Origin: Alteromonas sp. LOR
GTDB lineage: Bacteria > Pseudomonadota > Gammaproteobacteria > Enterobacterales > Alteromonadaceae
Assembly: GCF_000753865.1 (NCBI RefSeq)
Contig: NZ_JQFW01000015.1
Coordinates: 367,916-431,915 of the forward strand
Direction: 5' to 3'
Length of the DNA stretch: 64,000 bases
The number at the start of each line of letters is the position of its first letter. The stretch's first letter is position 1. Of this stretch, positions 17,012-25,375 are shown piece by piece. Under the pieces are notes generated by a model that was not told where the DNA came from, made no database searches, and saw only the letters and a program-made list of their open reading frames with translations. Made by a program: the position numbers and the translations under genes.

Positions 17012-17425
17012 ATGTCACAACCCCTGAAGCAACAAATTGGCAATATTTCTATCGTGGTCGATGATTACGATGATGCCCTCGAGTTTTATATTGAAAAACT
17101 ACAGTTCGTTTTAATCAACGACATAGCCTTAGGTGAAGGGAAGCGGTGGGTAGAGGTATCGCCCCCAAATTCAAATGGTACGCATCTGCTATTTTCCAAG
17201 GCAAATACCGAAGAGCAAAAGCGTGCCATTGGCAATCAGTCAGGAGGCCGAGTCTTTCTATTTCTTCATACCAATGACTTTTGGCGAGACTATGAGCACA
17301 TGAAAGCCAGTGGGGTTGTGTTTGACGAAGAGCCAAGAGTCGAAGAGTATGGCACCGTTGTCGTTTTCCAAGATTTATACGGAAACAAATGGGATTTACT
17401 GCAAAGTAGTGCAGCTAGCGAATAA
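17012..17425 (+). CDS. VOC-superfamily (glyoxalase-like) protein
   Basis: A 137-residue vicinal-oxygen-chelate protein with two beta-alpha-beta-beta-beta modules. The first opens with GNISIVVDDYDDALEFYIEKL; the second ends with VVFQDLYGNKWDLL. Both are typical of the glyoxalase/bleomycin-resistance/dioxygenase fold. The usual first metal ligand (His) in module one is not obvious, while Asp and Glu ligands in module two are present, so catalysis is uncertain. It lies 57 bp before a PhyH-type oxygenase in the same direction and may work with it. The substrate is unknown. Confidence 0.8.
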   Translation: MSQPLKQQIGNISIVVDDYDDALEFYIEKLQFVLINDIALGEGKRWVEVSPPNSNGTHLLFSKANTEEQKRAIGNQSGGRVFLFLHTNDFWRDYEHMKASGVVFDEEPRVEEYGTVVVFQDLYGNKWDLLQSSAASE

Positions 17426-17482
17426 AATGGCTATCGACTAAAATTCTATACAGTCTTAGTAAACCAGAGATGCGGTGAGTAT

Positions 17483-18271
17483 ATGACGTTGGACGCGCAA
17501 TTTAATGAGTGCGGATTTATCATCTTAAGGGATTTTTTCAATAATGAAGAAATTACTCAGATAGAAACCCACGTCGACCGCATTTATGAAACCTGGACTA
17601 AAAATAACGAGCAAGCCATATACGATTACAGGCTGGTTAACATGCACTCGTTAACAAGCCCCCAATACTTTAATGACGCTCCACATCAAAGGCAGAAGTT
17701 TTTTAGCGCAATTGCGCCGTTTAAGCTCACCTCGGTGCTTGCCAATATCTTTGGCGAAGGGGTGTATTTCCACAATACTCAATTATTTTTTAACCCTTCA
17801 AACACTCAGCGCCTTCCATACTGGCATAGAGATATGCAGTTTAGTGATATAGAAGACAATGCTCAGCGCGATGAGCAGCATTCTATACTAAACCTTCATG
17901 TGCGCATTCCGCTAGTAGACGAAAAAGGCCTTGAGCTTGTTCCAGGGTCTCACAAGCGGTGGGACACAGAGCAAGAGCGCAATGTAAGGTTTGAGTTGGG
18001 TGGCCATAAAAACAGTGAAGAACTTCCTGATTCGTTGATGATGAACCTTGCCCGAGGCGACGTCTTGATATTTGACGGACAAATGCTGCACAGGGGCGTG
18101 TATAAGCACAACCCGATAAGAAAAGCCTTCGATGTGTGTGTGGGAAAGTACCATTCTATCTCTTCGTGCTTTTTAGACCCTCAGGTACTGCCTACCGAAG
18201 AGGAGATGGCGCACATCAATAACAATGGCTGGTATACACTGGCGAGAGAAGTGTCCGCAAAAATATTTTAA
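17483..18271 (+). CDS. Phytanoyl-CoA dioxygenase (PhyH) family oxygenase
   Basis: A 262-residue Fe(II)/2-oxoglutarate-dependent dioxygenase. The double-stranded beta-helix core carries the iron ligands HxD in YWHRDMQF and a distal His in MLHRGV, followed by a 2-oxoglutarate-binding Arg in NPIRKAFDV. PhyH enzymes hydroxylate varied substrates (lipids, ectoine, secondary metabolites), and the substrate cannot be read from the sequence. It follows the VOC gene and precedes a convergent EAL gene. Confidence 0.87.
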   Translation: MTLDAQFNECGFIILRDFFNNEEITQIETHVDRIYETWTKNNEQAIYDYRLVNMHSLTSPQYFNDAPHQRQKFFSAIAPFKLTSVLANIFGEGVYFHNTQLFFNPSNTQRLPYWHRDMQFSDIEDNAQRDEQHSILNLHVRIPLVDEKGLELVPGSHKRWDTEQERNVRFELGGHKNSEELPDSLMMNLARGDVLIFDGQMLHRGVYKHNPIRKAFDVCVGKYHSISSCFLDPQVLPTEEEMAHINNNGWYTLAREVSAKIF

Positions 18272-18343
18272 AGATAGGTGATGACACTAACTGGTTATTG
18301 TTTCGAAGGAGTTGGTAGCGTGCTTAAGCTATAACGGTAATAG

Positions 18344-18378
18344 TAATTGACCAAGAGCGTCGAGCCCTCGGTCAATTA
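18344..18378. terminator. Probable bidirectional terminator
   Basis: TAATTGACC (18344-18352) pairs with GGTCAATTA (18370-18378), with an inner GAG/CTC pairing. It lies exactly between two convergent genes. It has no long T-run, only AT-rich flanks. Confidence 0.5.
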
Positions 18379-18397
18379 TTATTACTAAACACGTGGG

Positions 18398-19513
18398 CTA
18401 TTCAGCAGCTGCGTCTTTGAGTGGTTTCATTTTATCTTCGATATCTGAGGCTTCTTGTTCTGTAAGCGACGTCTCAAGAGGAGCTGGCTTGCCGTATAAG
18501 TACCCTTGTAAATAGTCCGCTCTGGCGTCTTTTAACCACTGTGCTTCATCTTCAGTTTCCACGCCCTCTGCAATCACTTCAATACCACTGCGGTTAGCTA
18601 TTTGAATAAGACTCTTAACGATATTTTGTTTGTAACTGTCGTTATGGACATTCCTTACTAGCTCCATGTCTATCTTCACAAAATCAGGGCGTAAGCTTTG
18701 AAGTAAGTTAAGACCGGACCACCCAGAGCCAATATCATCGAGGGCGATTTGGAAACCGGCATTGCGATAGAATGCTAAAATACCTTTCAGGTGGTTTATG
18801 TCTGAGGCCCGATGGGTTTCCGTTACTTCAAACACAATGTCAGATGGCGATAGTCCAATTTCATTAATTGCCGCAGCCGTCGCCCGCAGGCAGTACGAGG
18901 GGTCGTAAATGCTAGATGGATTAAAGTTGATAAATAGTTTAGTTCTTAATTTGCCTCTTGCTGCGCACTCTACTGCAGAACGTCGTGCAACCAAATCGAG
19001 CGAGAATAAAAGGTCAGACTTTTCTGCAAGTTTAAATGCCAAGGCTGGCGGTACGATTGAGCCATTGTCATCGCGAACCCTAAACAATCCTTCATTTGCA
19101 AAAACCTGTCCATCTATTGCACTGACAATGGGTTGAAACCATGATTCGTAACGCTGTTTCTCAATACTTTCCACCAGCCATTTTGCTTGATAGCGATTAA
19201 CCAGTACTTCAAGCGTCACCATACGGCCCATATCGTCAATAGAAGGCTGTTGATCGTGTGACGCAGTGGTAACCTTAGTATTTTCTTTTTCTTTTGATTC
19301 TAGTGCGCCATTGAGGGACATGATGAATCTTTGAATATTTGGACGTTCTACTACGCAAGAAATACAGTGATCAGACTGCTGAGTGGCATGAATTTCCATT
19401 GAGCCGCATAGCCCTGCAACTTTTGAAAATGTTTCTAGAGTGGGGAGGAAGATCCAAAAGTGAGTGGTCTCAAAAAAATAGTCGTCAATAGATTCGCAGT
19501 CGGCGCAGTACAT
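18398..19513 (-). CDS. EAL-domain c-di-GMP phosphodiesterase with Cys-rich N-terminus
   Basis: A 371-residue cytoplasmic protein that probably hydrolyses cyclic di-GMP. The EAL motif itself reads EGL (E141), but the other catalytic residues are present: N in FINFNPS, E in EVTETH, DD in LDDIGSG, K in FVKID, E in AEGVE and Q in LQGYLYG. I therefore expect activity. The N-terminal ~60 residues contain two CxxC pairs (C3/C6 and C50/C53) plus C36, which resemble a zinc- or redox-binding knuckle. They are followed by a flexible linker (about 70-95). No GGDEF, PAS or membrane segment is seen. AGGAATAA precedes the ATG. Confidence 0.88.
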   Translation of the reverse strand: MYCADCESIDDYFFETTHFWIFLPTLETFSKVAGLCGSMEIHATQQSDHCISCVVERPNIQRFIMSLNGALESKEKENTKVTTASHDQQPSIDDMGRMVTLEVLVNRYQAKWLVESIEKQRYESWFQPIVSAIDGQVFANEGLFRVRDDNGSIVPPALAFKLAEKSDLLFSLDLVARRSAVECAARGKLRTKLFINFNPSSIYDPSYCLRATAAAINEIGLSPSDIVFEVTETHRASDINHLKGILAFYRNAGFQIALDDIGSGWSGLNLLQSLRPDFVKIDMELVRNVHNDSYKQNIVKSLIQIANRSGIEVIAEGVETEDEAQWLKDARADYLQGYLYGKPAPLETSLTEQEASDIEDKMKPLKDAAAE

Positions 19514-19711
19514 AAGTTATTCCTAAAACATGGCGTATGAGTATGGTTACACTAGTGACTGTATTTTGGTTTCCTATGTAATGAAATTCTTATAACAGGC
19601 GCTTATAGATGGTTATATTTAATCGGTAAGCAACGTTGTACTAACAGGTGAATACCGGCAAGTGTGGTACTATTCGCAATCGTATTGATCATCCATTGGT
19701 AAGGGTAACCG

Positions 19712-20407
19712 TTGAACTCAGTTATGGCGCTGCGCGCACAAGAGCTGTTAAAAGCAGAGCGCCCATTTCATGCTCGAGGAAGCAAAGTAAAACGCTGTGA
19801 TGCGTGCCTTCTGCCTATTCCTCAATGTATTTGTGCCTACAAACCTGAATTGGGCACGGATGTTGCCGTGTTGATTCTCATGTACAAGGGGGAGTACTTT
19901 AAGCCAACGAATACGGGTCGGTTAATTGCCGATGTGGTGAAGGAAAATTACGCGTTTTTGTGGCATCGCACTGAGCCAGCAGCAGATATGCTGGCAATGA
20001 TTAATAACCCCGCCTATCAGCCTGTTGTGGTGTTTCCCCACGAATATGCCAACGAAATCCACCGCATTGACAAACCGCCTGTGTCAGGTGAGAAAAAGCT
20101 TCTTTTTATTTTTCTTGATGGAACCTGGCGCGAAGCTAAAAAAATGTTCAGTAAAAGTGATTACCTTTCAAACTTGCCCGTTTTAGGGGTGAACCTTGAA
20201 GGCTCATCTGATTATTTGCTGCGTGAGTCATCGCATATGTTTCAACACTGCACCGCAGAGGTTGGGGTGCATATATTGGCTATGGCTGAAGAAAAGGAAG
20301 GGGCAGAAAAGCTTGCTCAGTATTTCAGTATTTTTCGGCGAGAATATGTAAAAGGAAAACCTCACTTGCGTGACAAACTAGACTTTGCCAGTGCGCAGGT
20401 GAAGTAA
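19712..20407 (+). CDS. tapT: DTW-domain tRNA-uridine aminocarboxypropyltransferase
   Basis: A 231-residue member of the DTW family. Its characterised members (TapT) transfer the 3-amino-3-carboxypropyl group of SAM to U47 in the tRNA variable loop (acp3U). The signature DGTW is at D136-W139, and an N-terminal zinc knuckle is formed by C29, C32, C39 and C41. The start appears to be TTG at 19712 with AAGGGT upstream; ATG at 19724 is an alternative. I use the gene symbol on family grounds, so TapT is likely but a paralogue with another tRNA target is possible. Confidence 0.82.
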   Translation: MNSVMALRAQELLKAERPFHARGSKVKRCDACLLPIPQCICAYKPELGTDVAVLILMYKGEYFKPTNTGRLIADVVKENYAFLWHRTEPAADMLAMINNPAYQPVVVFPHEYANEIHRIDKPPVSGEKKLLFIFLDGTWREAKKMFSKSDYLSNLPVLGVNLEGSSDYLLRESSHMFQHCTAEVGVHILAMAEEKEGAEKLAQYFSIFRREYVKGKPHLRDKLDFASAQVK

Positions 20408-20484
20408 TACGTTTACAAGCCTAAGCATTATTTGCGACACTCTGGTTGCTACAATTTTTTCAACTAGCCATTCGGAGATTTTTA

Positions 20485-20982
20485 ATGTCATCAGTAACAT
20501 TTCAAGGTAATGAAGTAAAAACGGTAGGCGAATTACCCAGTGTAGGCGCAAGTGCACCTGCATTTACGCTAGTTAAAGCAGATTTAAGTGAAGTTGCTTT
20601 GTCTGACTTGTCTGGAAAGCAAGTTGTATTAAACATTTTTCCATCAATTGACACTGGAACCTGTGCCACATCGGTACGCAAGTTTAATGAACATGCTGCA
20701 ACGCTAGACAATACAGTTGTCATTTGTGTGTCAGCAGACTTACCGTTTGCTGCAGGCCGCTTTTGTGGTGCCGAGGGGATTGAGAATGTTATTACCGGTT
20801 CTACATTCCGCTCTTCATTTGGCGACGACTACGGTGTTGCGTTTGAATCAGCACCATTAACAGGTTTAATGTCCCGTTGTGTTGTTGTTATCGATACCAA
20901 AGGTAACGTGGTTTACACCGAGCAAGTAGCTGAAACTACTGAAGAACCAAATTATGATGCCGCAGTTGCTGCGTTAAGCTAA
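20485..20982 (+). CDS. tpx: Thiol peroxidase Tpx
   Basis: A 165-residue atypical 2-Cys peroxiredoxin that reduces hydrogen and alkyl peroxides using thioredoxin. The peroxidatic cysteine is C60 in TGTCATS, and the resolving cysteine C94 lies in GRFCGAEG, the same spacing as in the E. coli enzyme. The catalytic Thr T57 is present. The start at 20485 is chosen because of GGAG 8-11 bp upstream and the family N-terminus MSSVTFQGN; a longer frame is open upstream but unlike the family. Confidence 0.97.
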   Translation: MSSVTFQGNEVKTVGELPSVGASAPAFTLVKADLSEVALSDLSGKQVVLNIFPSIDTGTCATSVRKFNEHAATLDNTVVICVSADLPFAAGRFCGAEGIENVITGSTFRSSFGDDYGVAFESAPLTGLMSRCVVVIDTKGNVVYTEQVAETTEEPNYDAAVAALS

Positions 20983-21101
20983 ACTCTCTTAATTGATTGT
21001 GCAGTTTATATAATCGATTGGAAACCGCTGGCATAAATAAGCGTGTCAGCGGTACTCAATGTATTTATAAATACTGCGATTTGTATTTTTAGGAGACACC
21101 T

Positions 21102-21929
21102 ATGACATCAACGTTACTTCAAGTTGGAGAACTTGCCAGTAAAATGCAGGAGAAACCTGTAACCCTTCTGCGAGCGTTGATGGACGACCCGCTTACTCAA
21201 ACACCCGACAAGCGGGGTGCCATGGTATTGCCAGCCTCAGTCGATTTAGACCTAGACGGTGAGGGCAGCGATCATGCCACTGGTTTTCCCCACAGTATGC
21301 CGTCTGCCGAAGATCTCGCAGTATATTTAGGAAAGCAGGGCATAACAGCAAACACCACCGTTGTGGCCTACGATACGAGAGGCATTTATAGTGCGCCTCG
21401 TGCTTGGTGGATGCTAAAAGCGCTAGGTCACAATGATGTGTATCTACTTGATGGTGGACAGCCTGCTTGGAAAGACGCAGGTCTTCCTGTATCGGAGCAA
21501 CAGCACTTTGGCAAACTGACTTACCACCCGTCACCTCGCAATGGATGGTTTGTTAATTCTAGCGCGGTGCTTCAATCACTCAATACAGATGCACAACTGG
21601 TAGATGCGAGAAGTACTCCACGTTTTAGAGGGGAAGTATCTGAACCTCGTGCTGGTGTGCGCTCAGGTCATATGCCTGGCGCATTAAACTTGCCTTTCGG
21701 TAGTCTTATTGATAACGGTCGCTATCTCTCTATAGACTCTCTCAAGCAAGCTTTTGAGCGTGCAGGTATTAATTTGTCTTTGCCGATTATTTGTACCTGT
21801 GGGTCGGGAATTACAGCATGTGTTGTTGGTTTTGCCGCCCTTTTATGTGGCGCGAAAGAAGTCTCCATTTATGACGGTTCTTGGTCAGAGTGGGGTGCCG
21901 ATCCTCAATATCCCGTTATTGTTGATTAA
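21102..21929 (+). CDS. sseA: 3-mercaptopyruvate sulfurtransferase (tandem rhodanese)
   Basis: A 275-residue protein with two rhodanese domains. The C-terminal active loop CGSGITA (C233-A239) matches the CG[S/T]G[V/I]TA motif of mercaptopyruvate sulfurtransferases, not the CRKGVT type of thiosulfate rhodaneses. It should move sulfur from mercaptopyruvate to thiols or cyanide. AGGAGA precedes the ATG. Confidence 0.88.
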   Translation: MTSTLLQVGELASKMQEKPVTLLRALMDDPLTQTPDKRGAMVLPASVDLDLDGEGSDHATGFPHSMPSAEDLAVYLGKQGITANTTVVAYDTRGIYSAPRAWWMLKALGHNDVYLLDGGQPAWKDAGLPVSEQQHFGKLTYHPSPRNGWFVNSSAVLQSLNTDAQLVDARSTPRFRGEVSEPRAGVRSGHMPGALNLPFGSLIDNGRYLSIDSLKQAFERAGINLSLPIICTCGSGITACVVGFAALLCGAKEVSIYDGSWSEWGADPQYPVIVD

Positions 21930-22011
21930 TGCTTAGGTACAATTTAACAATAAAGATCTAACGCTAAAGAACCAACGAATCAGACATAGTCATTCCAATG
22001 GATTGAAAACC

Positions 22012-22737
22012 ATGACTCAATTAAAAACACTGCCAAAAATCGTGGTACTGACTGGTGCAGGCATTTCTGCGGAGTCGGGGTTACAAACCTTTCGTGATAA
22101 TAACGGCCTGTGGGAAAATCACAGCGTTGAGGACGTGGCAACACCACAAGCCTTCGAAAATAACCCTGAGTTAGTATACCGCTTTTACAATGCGCGCAGA
22201 GCACAATTGCAAGACAACCAAGTGTCTGCCAATAAGGCTCACCATGCACTTGCTACATTAGAGCAGCATTGGAAAGCGCAATTGGTGTTAGTAACACAAA
22301 ACGTCGATAATTTGCATGAACACGGGGGCAGCGAACGTGTGCTGCATATGCACGGCGAACTTCTCTCTGCTCGATGTAGTTTCTCAAACCAAACATTTGA
22401 ATGGTCTGAATCATTTGATGGTAATACGGCGTGTCCTTGCTGTAGTAATAAAACCTTAAGACCAGACATAGTCTGGTTTGGTGAAATGCCCATGTATATG
22501 GACGAAATAATGTCACATCTTTCTACCGCAGACATTTTTATCGCCATTGGTACCTCTGGTAATGTGTATCCAGCAGCGGGCTTCGTGCAGCTCGCAAAAA
22601 GCGCGGGAGCCCACACGATTGAGGCGAATTTAGAACCAGGCAGCTCAAATGCATTATTTGATGAGTCGCTTACGGGGTTGGCCTCAGATGTTGTACCGAA
22701 ATGGGTCGACGACACTATTGCTCAATATACCAAATAG
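22012..22737 (+). CDS. cobB: NAD-dependent protein deacylase (sirtuin, SIRT5-like)
   Basis: A class III sirtuin that removes acetyl or succinyl groups from lysines using NAD. The GAGISAESGLQTFRD NAD motif, TQNVDNLHE, the catalytic H in MHGEL and a Cys-containing zinc segment (SARC ... ACPCC) are present. The Y-x-x-R pair (YNARR) marks the class that also removes succinyl groups, as in E. coli CobB. The most likely start is ATG at 22012; a TTG at 22003 is possible. The product is about 241 residues, typical for the family. Confidence 0.93.
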   Translation: MTQLKTLPKIVVLTGAGISAESGLQTFRDNNGLWENHSVEDVATPQAFENNPELVYRFYNARRAQLQDNQVSANKAHHALATLEQHWKAQLVLVTQNVDNLHEHGGSERVLHMHGELLSARCSFSNQTFEWSESFDGNTACPCCSNKTLRPDIVWFGEMPMYMDEIMSHLSTADIFIAIGTSGNVYPAAGFVQLAKSAGAHTIEANLEPGSSNALFDESLTGLASDVVPKWVDDTIAQYTK

Positions 22738-22748
22738 AAGACAAATTA

Positions 22749-23375
22749 ATGCAGTACCTCAACGAATTCCTTACCATCGCTTTAGTACATTTAGTTGCTG
22801 TGGCAAGCCCCGGCCCAGACTTTGCCATTGTGGTGAGAAATAGTGTCGCTTATGGACGTCGTATTGCGATATTCACCAGCGTAGGCATCGGTGCTGCTAT
22901 TTTATTGCATGTAGCCTATTCGCTAGTAGGGCTTAGTGTGGTTATTGCCACTACGCCTTGGCTATTTACCACGTTTAGCTATTTGGCAGCGGCCTATTTA
23001 CTTTACCTTGCGTTTGGGGCGCTAAGAAGCAGTCCATCTACGGATGCTTTGCCAGATGAGCAAAAAGTTGCAACCGCTATGATATCGCCGAAAAAAGCAC
23101 TTTGGATGGGTTTTCTGACTAACGGACTCAATCCTAAAGCTACCTTATTCTTTCTGTCGTTGTTCACTGCCATCATCAGTATCGACACGCCTTTCAGCGT
23201 ACGGTTGGGGTATGGTATTTACCTTGCGATAGCCACCGGGCTGTGGTTTTGCTTTTTATCCTATATGCTCAGCACCTCAAAAGTGGCAGAGTTCATTGGC
23301 AAGAAAGGCTATTGGTTAGACCGCGCAATGGGCGTTTTATTGGTGGGGTTAGCAGTGAAGCTGGTCGCGGGTTAA
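22749..23375 (+). CDS. LysE/RhtB-family amino-acid exporter
   Basis: A 208-residue inner-membrane exporter with about six transmembrane helices. The family signature near the N-terminus (SPGPDFAIVVRNS followed by a Gly-rich helix) is clear, as is the GLNPKATLFFLS segment. Such proteins export homoserine, threonine, lysine or other amino acids; the substrate is unknown. The start is ATG at 22749, 11 bp after cobB, because a longer upstream frame would overlap cobB. Confidence 0.9.
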   Translation: MQYLNEFLTIALVHLVAVASPGPDFAIVVRNSVAYGRRIAIFTSVGIGAAILLHVAYSLVGLSVVIATTPWLFTTFSYLAAAYLLYLAFGALRSSPSTDALPDEQKVATAMISPKKALWMGFLTNGLNPKATLFFLSLFTAIISIDTPFSVRLGYGIYLAIATGLWFCFLSYMLSTSKVAEFIGKKGYWLDRAMGVLLVGLAVKLVAG

Positions 23376-23414
23376 CGCGACCTGCTTTGGTAAGATTAAG
23401 CAGATAGAGCGTGC

Positions 23415-23846
23415 TTACTCTTCAGAATCTGGAGAAAGGGTTGCCAGCATGTCAGCAATTTCTTCTTTTAACTCTTTGTCCTCAATTTTATTAGCACTCA
23501 CTTTCGCTGATTCAAGGCTTTTTATGGCTGCGTACTTTTGGCCGCATTCTACCTGTAATTGAGCCATTGAAAACGCAATGGAAGAGAGGTGGTCTTTGGA
23601 ATTTATCTTTTCTGCTTTTTTAAGTGCCTTGGCATAAATAACGAGCGCATCAACCAGTTCTTCTGTGAAATCGGCCAGGGTTTCCCACTGTTCGGGATGA
23701 TCTTTTGGAGTATCTTCGTGTTCAATACACAGCGCATTCAGCTCTTTGTATAATGCGTCGAAGGTTTCTCTGTCGTCTTTATTGGCAGCTTCCATAAGCT
23801 GCTCGCTAAGTTGATATACAGCTTTATATATTTTGGTATTGATCAT
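23415..23846 (-). CDS. Unknown acidic helical protein, possibly TPR-like
   Basis: A 143-residue soluble protein I do not recognise. It is strongly acidic and all alpha-helical, with paired helices of about 34 residues (35-70, 70-105, 105-140) recalling tetratricopeptide repeats. No signal peptide or membrane helix is seen. It is convergent with the exporter gene. The C-terminus has a short DSEE acidic tail. Confidence 0.7.
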   Translation of the reverse strand: MINTKIYKAVYQLSEQLMEAANKDDRETFDALYKELNALCIEHEDTPKDHPEQWETLADFTEELVDALVIYAKALKKAEKINSKDHLSSIAFSMAQLQVECGQKYAAIKSLESAKVSANKIEDKELKEEIADMLATLSPDSEE

Positions 23847-23877
23847 AAAAACACATGTCCATCTCTGGTATTAAACG

Positions 23878-23891
23878 CGATAGCGCTATCG
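23878..23891. promoter_or_regulatory. 14-bp perfect palindrome upstream of the 23.4 kb gene
   Basis: CGATAGCGCTATCG lies about 32 bp before the start codon of the minus-strand gene ending at 23415. Its position fits an operator. The core GATAGCGCTATC also occurs inside leuD (about 61244-61255), so it may instead be a common motif of this genome. Confidence 0.3.
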
Positions 23892-24033
23892 GCAAAGCAA
23901 GCAGCAATAAAGTACTGGTGCCATGCAAGTAATAGTCTTCAATAAGTAAGCTTCAAACAGTAATCACAAGGTAATCATCAAGCGTTCACGCTATGGCAAA
24001 AACCTCGCGACAAACATCTTTCGAAGTGCCTCT

Positions 24034-24314
24034 TAGGGCGTGTTGATCTTTGTTGTACAAGTTTTGGGCTAAATGGAAGCATTTTAATCGCGAAACAGTC
24101 CTGTAGGCCTAGTGGGCTAAGTCAAAGGGCCCAAATAAAAAAGCGGCGACAAAGAGTAAAATGCTTCCATAACGCCCCCTTCGGGCAGCGCCTGTGAGCT
24201 ATTTATCCTGCGTAAAACGGTTTCGATTTAGCCCGCTAGACCTTCAACCATTCGGCTTGTCTAAATAGCTCACAGACCGCTGCAAAAATGTACAGCAAAG
24301 ATCAACACGCCCTA
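24034..24314. mobile_element. MITE-like element with nested hairpins
   Basis: A 281-bp non-coding element. Perfect 19-bp terminal inverted repeats (TAGGGCGTGTTGATCTTTG at 24034-24052 and its complement at 24296-24314) extend to 26 bp with one mismatch. Inside are two further perfect 14-bp inverted repeats: ATGGAAGCATTTTA (24073-24086 / 24157-24170) and CTGTGAGCTATTTA (24192-24205 / 24262-24275). The ends read TA...TA, consistent with a TA target duplication. There is no coding frame, so mobilisation would need a transposase in trans. Confidence 0.85.
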
Positions 24315-24643
24315 GTATTCAGGCATAATACCTTAATTATATGAAACGTGTTTCGCGTTCACCCAAGTATTTCTTCAATGTGCTTACTCTTTTGACTGAC
24401 GTTAATGTCGAACGCAACGCAATACAAACAACAGACAATAGGCACAGATGACTGAGCATGGGCAGTGTAAAAAAAGATAGGCGAAACAAAGACAGAAAAA
24501 TAAAGATAGAAAAGCAAACCTTGAATTTTGCCATGTTAATAACTATTAACGCACAAAGGCAACTGTTGTTGAGTTACAGACAAGCATTCAACTGCGTGAA
24601 TTGTTATACTCGCGCGGTTATTACGTTTTAAAATAGGAACGAA
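24315..24643. other. Gene-free stretch after the MITE-like element
   Basis: A 65-codon hydrophobic minus-strand frame (24337-24534) exists but has no good ribosome binding site and reads like chance AT-rich sequence. The promoter of the next operon (24644 onward) should lie near 24590-24640, preceded by AT-rich DNA. Confidence 0.45.
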
Positions 24644-25375
24644 GTGAAAGACGTTAATTCTGACCGCCTAAACACAACATTGGCAAAGCAATATCAATTC
24701 GATCTGAAATCGCTCTTGAAAAAAGCTTCTGTATTAACAAAAGCTAACTTTTCGCCTCTGCTTCAAAGCAGCGTTGTCCTGTTTCTCGCCTTTGTAGTGA
24801 TGGGAGTGATTGCTCAACGGTTTATCACTATCAACGATGACGGTAGTTATATTTTTGAGCATCAATCAATTTTTGAAATTGTGGCTATATGTATTGTTTC
24901 TCCGTTAATAACCGGCCTTTACATGGCTGGCGTTAAACATGCTAGAGGAGAAAGCACCACAGTCTTTTCGGTTTTTGCCTATTTCCCTTTACTGTTTTTA
25001 GTTGCGTTAACACAGCTGGTTAACAGCATCTTAGTGCAATTAGGCTTAGTGCTACTCATCATTCCTGGCATCTACTTTTATCTCGCCTCGTCGTTTGCTC
25101 TTATGCTGGTGGCAGATAGAAAATTAACGCCTATCAGCGCAATTATCCTCTCTTGTCGCGTTTTTAATGCATATTGGAGTCAAATGCTGAGCGTATACGG
25201 CGTTTTCTTTCTATTATTTGCTACTGTGCCGCTTACCTTTGGTTTATCGCTAATTTGGGTATTACCCTTTTATTTCAGCGCGATGGGATTGCTGTACGAT
25301 GAATTAATAGGAGAACAAGGCGCCAGTGTCACTGCATCAGGAAATGACGTAAAAGAGTCTAATTTTAATGCATAA
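24644..25375 (+). CDS. Integral membrane protein of unknown function
   Basis: A 243-residue inner-membrane protein with about six hydrophobic segments (near 43-65, 82-105, 120-145, 145-175, 180-200 and 200-225). The pattern of long Leu/Ile-rich helices, with the IYFYLASSFALMLVADR segment followed by a conserved-looking helix, resembles DUF975/YciC-type proteins, but I am not certain. The start is GTG with AGGAAC upstream. The stop overlaps the next start by 8 bp, so it is the first gene of a three-gene operon with a Bax-like hydrolase and a DUF2987 protein. Confidence 0.75.
   Translation: MKDVNSDRLNTTLAKQYQFDLKSLLKKASVLTKANFSPLLQSSVVLFLAFVVMGVIAQRFITINDDGSYIFEHQSIFEIVAICIVSPLITGLYMAGVKHARGESTTVFSVFAYFPLLFLVALTQLVNSILVQLGLVLLIIPGIYFYLASSFALMLVADRKLTPISAIILSCRVFNAYWSQMLSVYGVFFLLFATVPLTFGLSLIWVLPFYFSAMGLLYDELIGEQGASVTASGNDVKESNFNA

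Noticed and set aside
24337..24534. A 65-codon hydrophobic frame on the minus strand
   Set aside because: Low-complexity, no ribosome binding site and no family resemblance; it reads like chance in AT-rich DNA after the MITE-like element.
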